DNA of 32,579 nucleotides from Bacilli bacterium (GTDB lineage Bacteria > Bacillota_I > Bacilli_A > RF39 > UBA660), in assembly GCA_017941235.1 (NCBI GenBank), contig JAGAWU010000035.1:1-32579 (forward strand), given 5' to 3'. The position numbers and the translations under genes are program-made. The notes beneath the pieces were generated by a model that worked only from the letters and a program-made list of their open reading frames with translations, had not been told where the DNA came from and did no database searches. Every line of letters begins with the position of its first letter. Position 1 is the stretch's first letter. This document shows, in pieces, positions 7,689 to 14,917 of this stretch.

Positions 7689-8799
7689 ATTCTTTAATAA
7701 ATTTACTTCTATATTTTCTTAACGTTTTAAATCTATCAAATCCAACATAATCTCTCGAAATACAACTAGCAAGTTTAAAATCAGGAATAGTACCTACTTG
7801 TGAAATGAATTTTTCATACTTAGATACAACTGATTTTTTATTTCTATTTATTTTATATTGATCATAAAGCTCTAGTGCTATCAAAAATGAATAGACGTAC
7901 ATAAAAGGATTTTCATCATTATAAATATTTATCCATTCTAGTAAATCTTTAGAATTAAAAATACCAGTAATATTATATAAGTCATACTTATTAGCCATAG
8001 TCTTAAAATCTCTTATTGAATTTAATTTATACATAGGATAACTAAATTCCACATTAAGTATATATGCTCTTTGAATACTAGAAGTAATTAGTTCAGAAAA
8101 TAAATTTTTAGAATCTTCAGGATATATTTTCTCCTCTAAAAGAAAATCAATGAATAATAATTCATAAAAAATTGATTCTACTTCATCTAATATAGAATTT
8201 GGAAGCATATATGAACTAGATATTTTAGATGAAAATAGATGACCAGCTTCGTGAGCTAAATCGCTTGCCTTAGCTATATCAGGATGGTCATGTATAATCG
8301 CAAATGATTCTTTAGTATTAGGAATAACTAATAAAGCGGAAGAAATACTATTAGAAAACTGGACATGGGACTTGTCATTTAAAAATAAACTTTTGTAAAT
8401 ATTATAATGATTCATTCCAAGTTTAGATTTTATCATATCTCCAACAAGTTCAACAGCTTCACTATCTGTTAAATTCAATTCATCAAAAGAATAAGAATTC
8501 TTCCTAGAAACTAATTTTGATAAAAGTAAACATAGTTTATTTCTTACTATTATATGCTCATCATTATAATCATCATAAGTTACAAAATCTTTAAAATCAC
8601 TTAGCAAACTCTCTTTAGACATTTCATCACGTATTTCATCATCACTATGAACAAAATTGTCTAGAACAGAATCATACATAGTAATTAAATTAAGTATATC
8701 TTCTGCTTCATCATCAGTTAAATCAGTAGAATAAACTAGAGATTCTAATTTTTCTTTTTTACTACGTAATTCTTGTAAATTAAATCCGTATTTCTCCAT
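7687..8799 (-). CDS. Small M3-like zinc metallopeptidase
   Basis: The 370-residue protein contains the zincin motif HEAGH at residues 183-187, preceded by DLA and followed about 20 residues later by LDEVESIFYELLF. This resembles the HExxH...EVxSxxxE arrangement of M3 oligoendopeptidase F, in which the downstream Glu is the third zinc ligand (here Glu206 or Glu208). M3 enzymes are usually about 600 residues, so this is a reduced or highly divergent member. There is no signal peptide or membrane helix; it should be a cytoplasmic oligopeptidase. The start is supported by GGGGGAT upstream and by an extended -10 promoter at 8821-8829. The substrate is unknown. Confidence 0.72.
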   Translation of the reverse strand: MEKYGFNLQELRSKKEKLESLVYSTDLTDDEAEDILNLITMYDSVLDNFVHSDDEIRDEMSKESLLSDFKDFVTYDDYNDEHIIVRNKLCLLLSKLVSRKNSYSFDELNLTDSEAVELVGDMIKSKLGMNHYNIYKSLFLNDKSHVQFSNSISSALLVIPNTKESFAIIHDHPDIAKASDLAHEAGHLFSSKISSSYMLPNSILDEVESIFYELLFIDFLLEEKIYPEDSKNLFSELITSSIQRAYILNVEFSYPMYKLNSIRDFKTMANKYDLYNITGIFNSKDLLEWINIYNDENPFMYVYSFLIALELYDQYKINRNKKSVVSKYEKFISQVGTIPDFKLASCISRDYVGFDRFKTLRKYRSKFIKE

Positions 8800-8820
8800 A
8801 CTAATCCCCCATTAGGTGCT

Positions 8821-8829
8821 ATTATACCA
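8821..8829 (-). promoter_or_regulatory. Extended -10 promoter for the M3-like peptidase
   Basis: Read on the minus strand the sequence is TGGTATAAT, an extended -10 element 22 bases before the start codon. No clear -35 box is seen. Confidence 0.65.
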
Positions 8830-8837
8830 CAAAATGT

Positions 8838-8866
8838 TTGTGAATAGAATTATTTAGATATATAAT
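8838..8866 (+). promoter_or_regulatory. Promoter for the phosphodiester glycosidase gene
   Basis: TTGTGA (8838-8843), a 17-base spacer and TATAAT (8861-8866). It is divergent from the peptidase promoter within an 86-base intergenic region. Confidence 0.75.
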
Positions 8867-8885
8867 TAATAATAAAGGTGAAAAT

Positions 8886-9857
8886 ATGAAGAGAAAAGTA
8901 AGAAAAATATTATTATTTATATTTTTATTCATTATAGTATTAACCATATTTCTTTTATATGGACCAATAAGCTATTTTAGAGATACATTAATAACAACAG
9001 CTATGACCACTAAATCACATCAATTTATAGCAACATTTCTTTATAGTAATAAAACTATAGAAAAAGTTATGAGCGAGAACAAGGTTATAGAAACAAAAAC
9101 GGAAAAAGAAGAAAGGAAAAACTCTGAAAATTATGATAAGGAAATATTAGATAGAAAGAATAACGAACTATATAAACTAATAGAAATAAAAGAAAAGACA
9201 TTTTCTGGTTATTTAGTTGCAATATATGATCCAAAAAGAGTAAGTATTGCCACATCTAAATACTTAGGAAAAAAGGGTGAGTATATAACTACTGTATCAA
9301 AAGATAATAATGCAAAAGTAATGATAAATGCTAGTGGATTTTATGATCCAGACTGGAATAGTAATGGAGCAATACCACATGGTATTGTAGTAAAAAATAA
9401 AAAAATTGTAAGTGAATTTGAAAAGGCAAATGTAGGTGGTGGATTAGTAGGCTTTGACGAAAATGATAATTTAATTATGGGAAATTACACTAAAGAAGAA
9501 GTAAAAAGTTTAAAAATTAGAGATGCAGTTGAGTTCGGACCATTTTTAATTAGAAATGGAGAAAAATCTATCATTAAAGGAAACGGTGGATGGGGTATAG
9601 CGCCACGTACAGTAATAGGTCAAAGGAAAGATAAAATAGTATTATTCTTAATAATTGATGGAAGAACCACAAAAAGTCTTGGAGCTGATATGAATGACTT
9701 AATTAAAATAATGTCAAGATATAAAGCATATAATGCGGCAAATATGGATGGAGGAAGTTCAACTGAACTCGTGATAAACAACAAAGTAATAAATACACCA
9801 GTAGCTGGTGAAAAAAACGGATTACGAAAGTTACCAACATTTTGGATGGTTAAGTAA
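8886..9857 (+). CDS. Membrane-anchored phosphodiester glycosidase (NAGPA domain) protein
   Basis: The 323-residue protein has an N-terminal transmembrane or signal-anchor helix (about residues 7-27) after a basic start, then a linker rich in Lys and Glu, then a NAGPA-type (phosphodiester glycosidase) domain from about residue 115 to the end. Visible motifs are MINASGFYDPDW, VEFGPFLIRNG, GGWGIAPRTVIG, LIIDGRT and NAANMDGGSSTEL, all typical of the family. The human member uncovers mannose-6-phosphate by cleaving GlcNAc-phosphodiesters; bacterial members act outside the cell on exopolysaccharide or wall-phosphodiester glycans. Neighbouring glycosyltransferases at 5460-7656 fit an envelope glycan role, but this gene has its own promoter. 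Confidence 0.87.
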   Translation: MKRKVRKILLFIFLFIIVLTIFLLYGPISYFRDTLITTAMTTKSHQFIATFLYSNKTIEKVMSENKVIETKTEKEERKNSENYDKEILDRKNNELYKLIEIKEKTFSGYLVAIYDPKRVSIATSKYLGKKGEYITTVSKDNNAKVMINASGFYDPDWNSNGAIPHGIVVKNKKIVSEFEKANVGGGLVGFDENDNLIMGNYTKEEVKSLKIRDAVEFGPFLIRNGEKSIIKGNGGWGIAPRTVIGQRKDKIVLFLIIDGRTTKSLGADMNDLIKIMSRYKAYNAANMDGGSSTELVINNKVINTPVAGEKNGLRKLPTFWMVK

Positions 9858-9884
9858 AATCTATGAATTATAATTAAGTTTTTC

Positions 9885-9913
9885 TTGTAGAAAATAACGT
9901 TTTAAGATATAAT
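9885..9913 (+). promoter_or_regulatory. Promoter of the trigger factor gene
   Basis: TTGTAG (9885-9890), a 17-base spacer, and TATAAT (9908-9913). Confidence 0.75.
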
Positions 9914-9934
9914 AAGTTGTGTTGGAGGGATAGT

Positions 9935-11206
9935 ATGTCAAAAAAAGAAGAAAAAAAGACAAACGTACATGAAATAGAAATTAAATTTGAAAAAGATGAA
10001 TGGACAAAAGCTCAAGATGAAGCTTGGAAAAATGTTCAAAAAAAAGTAAACATGGATGGTTTTAGAAAAGGAAAAGTACCAAGAAATGTTTATGAGAAAA
10101 AGTATGGTAAAGGTGAAATACTTATTGAAGCTGCTAATAGCTTAGTTGATCCTGCTTATCATAGAGCTATGGAAGAAAGCAAATTAATTCCAGCTGTTAC
10201 ACCATCTGTTGATATAAAAGAAATGGATGAAGAGAAAGTTACTTTTGCATTTAAAATCATTACAAAACCAGAAGTTAAAATTAAAAAATATAAAGGATTA
10301 AATATTAAACCTGAAAAAATAGAAGTAACAAAAGAAGAAATTGACCACCAAATTGGACATATTTTAGAAGAATATACAGAATTAGTTACAAAAGAAGGAA
10401 AAGTTGAAAACGGAGATATCGCTATAATTGATTTTGAAGGATTTAAAGATGGAGTAGCTTTTGATGGTGGAAAAGGAGAAAATTATTCACTTGAAATAGG
10501 AAGCAATACATTTATCCCAGGTTTTGAAGAACAAGTAATCGGAATGAAACCTGAAGAAGAAAAAGAAATTAAAGTAGTATTCCCAGAAGATTATGGCGTA
10601 GAAACTTTAAAAGGAGCTCCAGCTGTATTTAAAGTAAAACTTCATGAAATCAAAGAAAAGAAAGCTCGTGAATTTGATGAAGAATTCTTTGAAGATCTTG
10701 CTATGGAAGGTGTAGATTCAAAAGAAAAATTAGAAAAAGAAGTAGAAAAAGAAATCAAAGCTCAAAAAGAAATGGACAATGAGAATAAATACGTTGACAA
10801 ATTACTTGAAGAAATAGCTAAAAATGTAGAAGTTGATATTCCTCAAGAAATGGTTGATGAAGAATCAGATAGATTATTAAAGAACTTTGAACAACAAATG
10901 GCTATGCAAGGTATTAGCTTAGATATCTATTATAAATTCACAGGATCAAGTGAAAAAGATTTAAGAGAACAATTAGATAAAGAAGCTTATAACAATGTAC
11001 TTTACAGATTAATGCTTGAAGAGATAATGAATCTTGAAAAAGTAGAAGTATCTGAAAAAGAAGCAGAAAAAGAAGCAGAAGAATTATCTAAAAAATACAA
11101 AATGGAAAAAGAAGAATTCTTAAAACAACTTGGTGGAATTGAAATGATTCAATATGATCTTGAAATGAGAAAAGTAGTTGAATTATTAAAAGAAGCTAAT
11201 AAATAA
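9935..11206 (+). CDS. tig: Trigger factor, ribosome-associated chaperone and prolyl isomerase
   Basis: Trigger factor binds ribosomal protein L23 at the exit tunnel and shields nascent chains. The 424-residue protein has the ribosome-binding signature GFRKGKVP at residues 42-49, an FKBP-type PPIase domain at about 155-240 (GDIAIIDFEG...FIPGFEEQVIGM...FPEDYG) and a helical C-terminal chaperone arm rich in Glu and Lys. The length is normal. ATG 9935 is used because GGAGGGAT precedes it; an in-frame TTG at 9917 lies upstream of that site and is rejected. The gene is a single-gene unit with its own promoter and terminator. Confidence 0.96.
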   Translation: MSKKEEKKTNVHEIEIKFEKDEWTKAQDEAWKNVQKKVNMDGFRKGKVPRNVYEKKYGKGEILIEAANSLVDPAYHRAMEESKLIPAVTPSVDIKEMDEEKVTFAFKIITKPEVKIKKYKGLNIKPEKIEVTKEEIDHQIGHILEEYTELVTKEGKVENGDIAIIDFEGFKDGVAFDGGKGENYSLEIGSNTFIPGFEEQVIGMKPEEEKEIKVVFPEDYGVETLKGAPAVFKVKLHEIKEKKAREFDEEFFEDLAMEGVDSKEKLEKEVEKEIKAQKEMDNENKYVDKLLEEIAKNVEVDIPQEMVDEESDRLLKNFEQQMAMQGISLDIYYKFTGSSEKDLREQLDKEAYNNVLYRLMLEEIMNLEKVEVSEKEAEKEAEELSKKYKMEKEEFLKQLGGIEMIQYDLEMRKVVELLKEANK

Positions 11207-11216
11207 TTAAGATTTC

Positions 11217-11244
11217 AAGCAGTGTAAAAATAGCACTGTTTTTT
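11217..11244 (+). terminator. Intrinsic terminator after tig
   Basis: AAGCAGTG (11217-11224) pairs with CACTGTTT (11234-11241), with one G-U pair, around a 9-base loop; T residues continue to 11244. Confidence 0.8.
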
Positions 11245-11265
11245 CTTTTTATAATAATATCTATA

Positions 11266-11274
11266 TGCTATAAT
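11266..11274 (+). promoter_or_regulatory. Extended -10 promoter for the thioredoxin-like gene
   Basis: TGCTATAAT is a perfect extended -10 (TATAAT at 11269-11274), 20 bases before the start codon; no good -35 is seen. Confidence 0.65.
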
Positions 11275-11294
11275 ATAAAGTAGGATGTGAAGTT

Positions 11295-11966
11295 ATGAAA
11301 AAGAAAATTTTAATAGTATCAATACTAGTAGTAGCCTTAGTTGGTATAATTACGACTATTTATATAATAAGAGATAGTAAAAAAAATTGTAATACACAAG
11401 CTAACAGATTTAAAGTATTATATGAAAAATATAATAATAAAGAAATAACTCATAATGACAATAAATATAAATTACAAGAATTAAAAATAGATAAAGAAAA
11501 TCCTATGGTAGAAATAAGTAAAGAAAATATATATAGTAAATTATCAGAAAAAACATCAATTCTTTTCTTTGGTTCCCCAAAAGATTATACTTCTAGAGAA
11601 ATGATAAAAGTATTATTAGAAATATCAGAGTATAATAATTGTGAAACAATATACTATTATGATATTGATAAGCTAAATAAAGAATATCAAAATGGAGAAA
11701 ATACAGATTTATATAGTAAGATAACTGATAAATTAGGAGAAAAACTAAATAATACTTTTGAAAATACTAATAACAAAAAAATAGAAAATGGGACAATAGT
11801 TTTCTCAAAAGATGGTGAAATTAAAACAGTTATTGAAGGTATTTCAGAGAATTATAAATATGGAAAAAGTATAAGTAATAAAGAAAAATCAAATTTAAAA
11901 AGTAAAATTAATAGTGGTTTTAACGAAATAAGTGGCGGTGTTTGTGAAGTAAGACAGCAATGTTAA
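11295..11966 (+). CDS. Membrane-anchored thioredoxin-fold protein lacking the CxxC motif
   Basis: The 223-residue protein has a basic start and a transmembrane helix at about residues 4-25, so the rest probably lies outside the membrane. Residues about 86-165 follow the thioredoxin-like pattern SILFFG...R...VLLEIS...TIYYYDI...GTIVFSKDGE. In relatives the FG is followed by xPxCxxCR; here it reads SPKDYTSR, so both active-site cysteines are replaced (Asp97, Ser100) and the usual cis-Pro before TIVF is Gly. The last residues are GGVCEVRQQC, which put two cysteines (217 and 223) at the extreme C terminus. It precedes a metal-permease gene, but a terminator and separate promoter lie between. Function unknown. 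Confidence 0.6.
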   Translation: MKKKILIVSILVVALVGIITTIYIIRDSKKNCNTQANRFKVLYEKYNNKEITHNDNKYKLQELKIDKENPMVEISKENIYSKLSEKTSILFFGSPKDYTSREMIKVLLEISEYNNCETIYYYDIDKLNKEYQNGENTDLYSKITDKLGEKLNNTFENTNNKKIENGTIVFSKDGEIKTVIEGISENYKYGKSISNKEKSNLKSKINSGFNEISGGVCEVRQQC

Positions 11967-11967
11967 A

Positions 11968-11993
11968 AGAGTAGTTAATACTACTTTTTTTTT
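11968..11993 (+). terminator. Intrinsic terminator
   Basis: AGTAGT (11970-11975) and ACTACT (11980-11985) pair around TAAT, extended by a G-U and an A-T pair, followed by eight T residues to 11993. Confidence 0.75.
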
Positions 11994-12004
11994 AATTAAA
12001 AATA

Positions 12005-12013
12005 TGATATACT
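12005..12013 (+). promoter_or_regulatory. Extended -10 promoter for the permease gene
   Basis: TGATATACT resembles an extended -10 (TATACT at 12008-12013), 28 bases before the start codon. It begins 12 bases after the upstream T-run. Confidence 0.55.
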
Positions 12014-12041
12014 ACAAAAGACTATTTAAAGAGGTGAAAGT

Positions 12042-12890
12042 ATGTTAGATATTATATTAGACACACTAATTGATGGTTTAAAACTTATACCATTTTTATT
12101 TGTAGCATTCTTAATTATAGAAGCAATAGAACATAAATTAAGTAAAAAGAATAAAAATGTTATTTCAAAAGCTGGAAAGTTTGGACCTTTAGCAGGAGGA
12201 GTATTAGGAGCTCTACCACAATGTGGATTCTCAGTAATGGCAACTAACCTTTATGCAACTAGAATAATTACTCTAGGAACATTAATATCTATATACTTAT
12301 CAACAAGTGATGAAATGTTACCAATAATGCTAAGTCATAAAACAGCAACATCACTAATAATAAAAGTAATATTAACTAAAGTAGTTATTGGTATTATTTA
12401 TGGTTTCATAATAGATTTTATATTAAGAAAAAAAGTAGTTAAAAAAGAAACAAAAAAATTTGATATGTGTAATGAAGAACATTGTGATTGCAGTCATGGT
12501 ATTTTAAAATCATCAATCAAACATACTCTAACTACAACATTATTTATTTTAGCAACCACACTTATATTAAATACTTTGATGGAAGTTTTTGGAGAAAACT
12601 TACTCTCAAAAATATTATTAAAAAACACTGTTTTTGGATCTTTTATAACATCATTAATAAGTTTAATACCTAATTGTGGAAGTAGTGTAGTAGTTACAGA
12701 ATTATATTTAAAAAACGCTATAACATATGGCTCTATGATAGGAGGACTACTAACTGGTAGTGGAGTAGGATTATTAATATTATTTAGAGTCAATAAAAAT
12801 ATAAAAGAAAATATCAATATAGTTACACTAGTATATTTTTTAGGAGCTATTACTGGTATATTAATAGATTTGTTTCTAATGTTAAAATAA
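12042..12890 (+). CDS. Polytopic metal permease, ArsP_2 / putative 10TM heavy-metal exporter family
   Basis: The 282-residue membrane protein has about eight hydrophobic helices in two halves. Each half carries a matching signature: GALPQCGFSVMATNLY (Cys61) and SLIPNCGSSVVVTELY (Cys212), an internal repeat of P-x-C-G-x-S-V. The following segments ITLGTLISIYLSTSDEMLP and ITYGSMIGGLLTGSGVG are also typical of the family annotated as putative arsenic/manganese transporters. The loop between the halves is Cys/His rich (Cys143, His147, Cys148, Cys150, His152), which suggests a metal-binding site in the cytoplasm. GAGGTGA precedes the start. Metal specificity cannot be told from the sequence. Confidence 0.75.
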   Translation: MLDIILDTLIDGLKLIPFLFVAFLIIEAIEHKLSKKNKNVISKAGKFGPLAGGVLGALPQCGFSVMATNLYATRIITLGTLISIYLSTSDEMLPIMLSHKTATSLIIKVILTKVVIGIIYGFIIDFILRKKVVKKETKKFDMCNEEHCDCSHGILKSSIKHTLTTTLFILATTLILNTLMEVFGENLLSKILLKNTVFGSFITSLISLIPNCGSSVVVTELYLKNAITYGSMIGGLLTGSGVGLLILFRVNKNIKENINIVTLVYFLGAITGILIDLFLMLK

Positions 12891-12908
12891 TGTCGTAATT
12901 TGTAATAT

Positions 12909-12936
12909 GAAAGAAATTAATTTCTTTCTTTTTTTT
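12909..12936 (+). terminator. Intrinsic terminator after the permease gene
   Basis: A perfect 20-base palindrome (12909-12928; stem GAAAGAAA/TTTCTTTC, loop TTAA) is followed by eight T residues. The last T is also the first base of the next promoter's TG element. Confidence 0.85.
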
Positions 12937-12944
12937 GTTATACT
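12936..12944 (+). promoter_or_regulatory. Extended -10 promoter predicting a leaderless transcript
   Basis: TGTTATACT (-10 TATACT at 12939-12944) ends six bases before ATG 12951. The usual start of transcription about 7 bases after the -10 would be the A of the start codon itself. No ribosome-binding site is present between. Confidence 0.55.
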
Positions 12945-12950
12945 TTAAAT

Positions 12951-14105
12951 ATGAAAAGAAAAAAATTAGAGATGATAATACCAATTATTATATTAATAGC
13001 CCTTATAATAAAGAGTACACACGAATTATATGGAATAGAAAATATCCTTTATCCAGTAAGAAATAATTTATATAATAAAAAAGAGAAAGAACCAAAGAAT
13101 AAAAAGATAGAAATAGAAAAGCTAAAATATGAGCAAGTAGAAAAAGATAAAGAATACACATTTTATATAGAAAATAAAAATGATTATAAAATTATGTATA
13201 ATATATATTTAAGAAAATATGATGAATTAATAAAATTAGATAATTATGAGAATAAGTTAACAAGTTTAAAACAAATAAACTATGTTATTAATGAAAATAA
13301 AGGAAATCTTTATAGCACACAAAAAAATAATTATATAATTTATCAAGGAATACTAAGTGAAAAAGAAAAGAAAAAATTTTCACTAAAAATATCATTAGAT
13401 CAAACTAATAGTGAAGATTATATTCATTTAAAAATAACGTATGATACTATAAAACTAAATACAAATTTAAAAGAACATTTAATTCAAAAATCAAGTAACA
13501 ATAAAAGATACTTTATAGATACAGATGAAAGCTATGAACCATTTAAAGATAAAGAAGAGTATTATTATATAGGGCAAAACCCCAATAATTATATATATTT
13601 TAATTGTAAAAATAGTAGTCTTGAAAGTTGTGAACTATGGAGAATACTTGGTATAAAAAAAGTATTATTAAGTGACTTAAATAATCATTATAGAATTAAA
13701 TTAGTAAGAGAAAGCTTATCAGATAATAAGGAAAAGTATGAAAAAAAAGATTATAATATAAATACAAACATGATAGAAAAAATAGTAAATAAACAAAATA
13801 ATAAATACTATGAAACATATTATTCTTTTATAAGTGAAGATGATTATAAAGATAGCTATAAAAAAGGATATAATAAAATATGTTCTAAAAATTTAATTAA
13901 TTGTAGCACAAATAGTTATTTATCAAAATATGAAGAATGGTTAAATAAGGATGATGATAAGTACAAATATATAAGTGAAAATGGAAATATGATAATAACA
14001 GAAAATAATAGTTATAATTACTACAGACCTACAGTTTATTTAAAAAATAATATAAATTTACTAGGAGGTAATGGTAGTAAAGAAATGCCATATTTTTTTG
14101 AGTAA
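12951..14105 (+). CDS. Exported protein of unknown function with an ELWRI-type domain
   Basis: The 384-residue protein begins with basic residues and a hydrophobic helix (about 8-21), so it is exported or membrane-anchored. The middle (about 50-165) looks like a beta-rich domain; the C-terminal half has YYYIGQNPNNYIYFNC, then ELWRILGI and RIKLVRES, and ends RPTVYLKNNINLLGGNGSKEMPYFFE. From memory, such NPNNY...ELWRI...RPxVYLK modules recur in secreted proteins of uncultured gut Firmicutes, without known function. Composition is extremely rich in Lys, Asn and Tyr. Three Cys (in FNC, ESC, ICS...NCS segments) might form disulfides. It has no ribosome-binding site and a promoter abutting the start (leaderless). 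No catalytic motif is recognised. Confidence 0.7.
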   Translation: MKRKKLEMIIPIIILIALIIKSTHELYGIENILYPVRNNLYNKKEKEPKNKKIEIEKLKYEQVEKDKEYTFYIENKNDYKIMYNIYLRKYDELIKLDNYENKLTSLKQINYVINENKGNLYSTQKNNYIIYQGILSEKEKKKFSLKISLDQTNSEDYIHLKITYDTIKLNTNLKEHLIQKSSNNKRYFIDTDESYEPFKDKEEYYYIGQNPNNYIYFNCKNSSLESCELWRILGIKKVLLSDLNNHYRIKLVRESLSDNKEKYEKKDYNINTNMIEKIVNKQNNKYYETYYSFISEDDYKDSYKKGYNKICSKNLINCSTNSYLSKYEEWLNKDDDKYKYISENGNMIITENNSYNYYRPTVYLKNNINLLGGNGSKEMPYFFE

Positions 14106-14108
14106 AAG

Positions 14109-14137
14109 TTGACTAACATACATTTGTATGATATATT
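14109..14137 (+). promoter_or_regulatory. Promoter of recX
   Basis: TTGACT (14109-14114), a 17-base spacer and TATATT (14132-14137). The spacer is almost entirely occupied by a palindrome (14117-14130). Confidence 0.8.
14117..14130. promoter_or_regulatory. Palindromic operator candidate inside the recX promoter
   Basis: CATACA-TT-TGTATG is a perfect dyad with 6-base arms lying exactly between the -35 and -10 boxes, a position where a bound repressor would block RNA polymerase. It has the same 14-base length as the Gram-positive LexA (SOS) box and shares eight of its twelve defined positions as I recall it (CGAACRNRYGTTCG), but not the GAAC core. LexA control is thus a hypothesis. Confidence 0.55.
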
Positions 14138-14157
14138 TTTTTTGATTAGGTGATAGT

Positions 14158-14892
14158 ATGAAAATAGAAAAATTTAAAAAATTAAAAGATGGTGTATATG
14201 AATTAAAACTTGATAATGAAAATATTATTTTTACATATGAAGAAGTAATATTAAAGTTTGAATTATTAATTAATAGAGAAATAGATAATAAAAAATTAAA
14301 AGAAATAGAAAAACTAAATGATTATTATAAATGCTATTATACTGCTATAAAAAGTATTAAGAAAAAAAGCTATAGTAGAAAAGAATTATTTAAAAAATTA
14401 AAAGATGAATTTGAAGAATACCTAGTAAATGAAGTATTAGATAATATAGAGAAATTAGGATATATAGATGATAAATCTTTTGCTAATAGTTATATTAATA
14501 GACAAATAACAACTACTAATCACGGACCAATTAGAATAGTAAGAGATCTTGAAGATAAAGGAATAGATAAAAAAATAATTGAAGAAGAAATGAATGCATA
14601 TACTGATGATATTGAAAAAGAAAAAATAAAAAAATTAGTAACAAAAGGAATAAATTCTAATCATACTAAAGGTAATAATTTTATATTAAGAAAACTAAAA
14701 AATGATTTAGTTTACCAAGGATTCAATATAGAATTAGTTGAAAGTGAGTTATCAAAAATAAAACTTGAAGATGATAGTGATATTAGAGAAAAAGAATATA
14801 ATAAAATTAAGAATAAACTATCAAGAAAATATAGTGGAAAAGAATTAGAATATAAAATAAAGGAAAAAATGGCACAAAAAGGATTTTATTAA
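14158..14892 (+). CDS. recX: Regulatory protein RecX
   Basis: RecX modulates RecA filaments during recombination and the SOS response. The 244-residue protein has three consecutive three-helix RecX repeats: the first near residues 58-105 with SYSRKELFKKL and the block LDNIEKLGYIDDKSFANSYI, the second with HGPIRIVRDLEDKGIDKKIIEEEM, and the third with ILRKLKNDLVYQGFNIELVES. A final Lys-rich helical segment ends KMAQKGFY. Length and start (GGTGAT three bases before ATG) are normal. It is a single-gene unit whose promoter contains a palindromic operator candidate, which fits DNA-damage regulation. recA is not in the window. Confidence 0.88.
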   Translation: MKIEKFKKLKDGVYELKLDNENIIFTYEEVILKFELLINREIDNKKLKEIEKLNDYYKCYYTAIKSIKKKSYSRKELFKKLKDEFEEYLVNEVLDNIEKLGYIDDKSFANSYINRQITTTNHGPIRIVRDLEDKGIDKKIIEEEMNAYTDDIEKEKIKKLVTKGINSNHTKGNNFILRKLKNDLVYQGFNIELVESELSKIKLEDDSDIREKEYNKIKNKLSRKYSGKELEYKIKEKMAQKGFY

Positions 14893-14894
14893 AA

Positions 14895-14917
14895 AAAACA
14901 GGATTAATTCCTGTTTT
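14895..14917. terminator. Bidirectional terminator between recX and the PrsA-like gene
   Basis: AAAACAGGA (14895-14903) and TCCTGTTTT (14909-14917) form a 9-bp stem with a TTAAT loop. A residues on the left and T residues on the right make it usable on both strands. It overlaps the stop codon of the minus-strand gene by two bases. Confidence 0.85.

Noticed and set aside
12494-12817. Open frame of 107 codons antisense to the permease
   Set aside because: It mirrors the hydrophobic codons of the permease and has no start signals.
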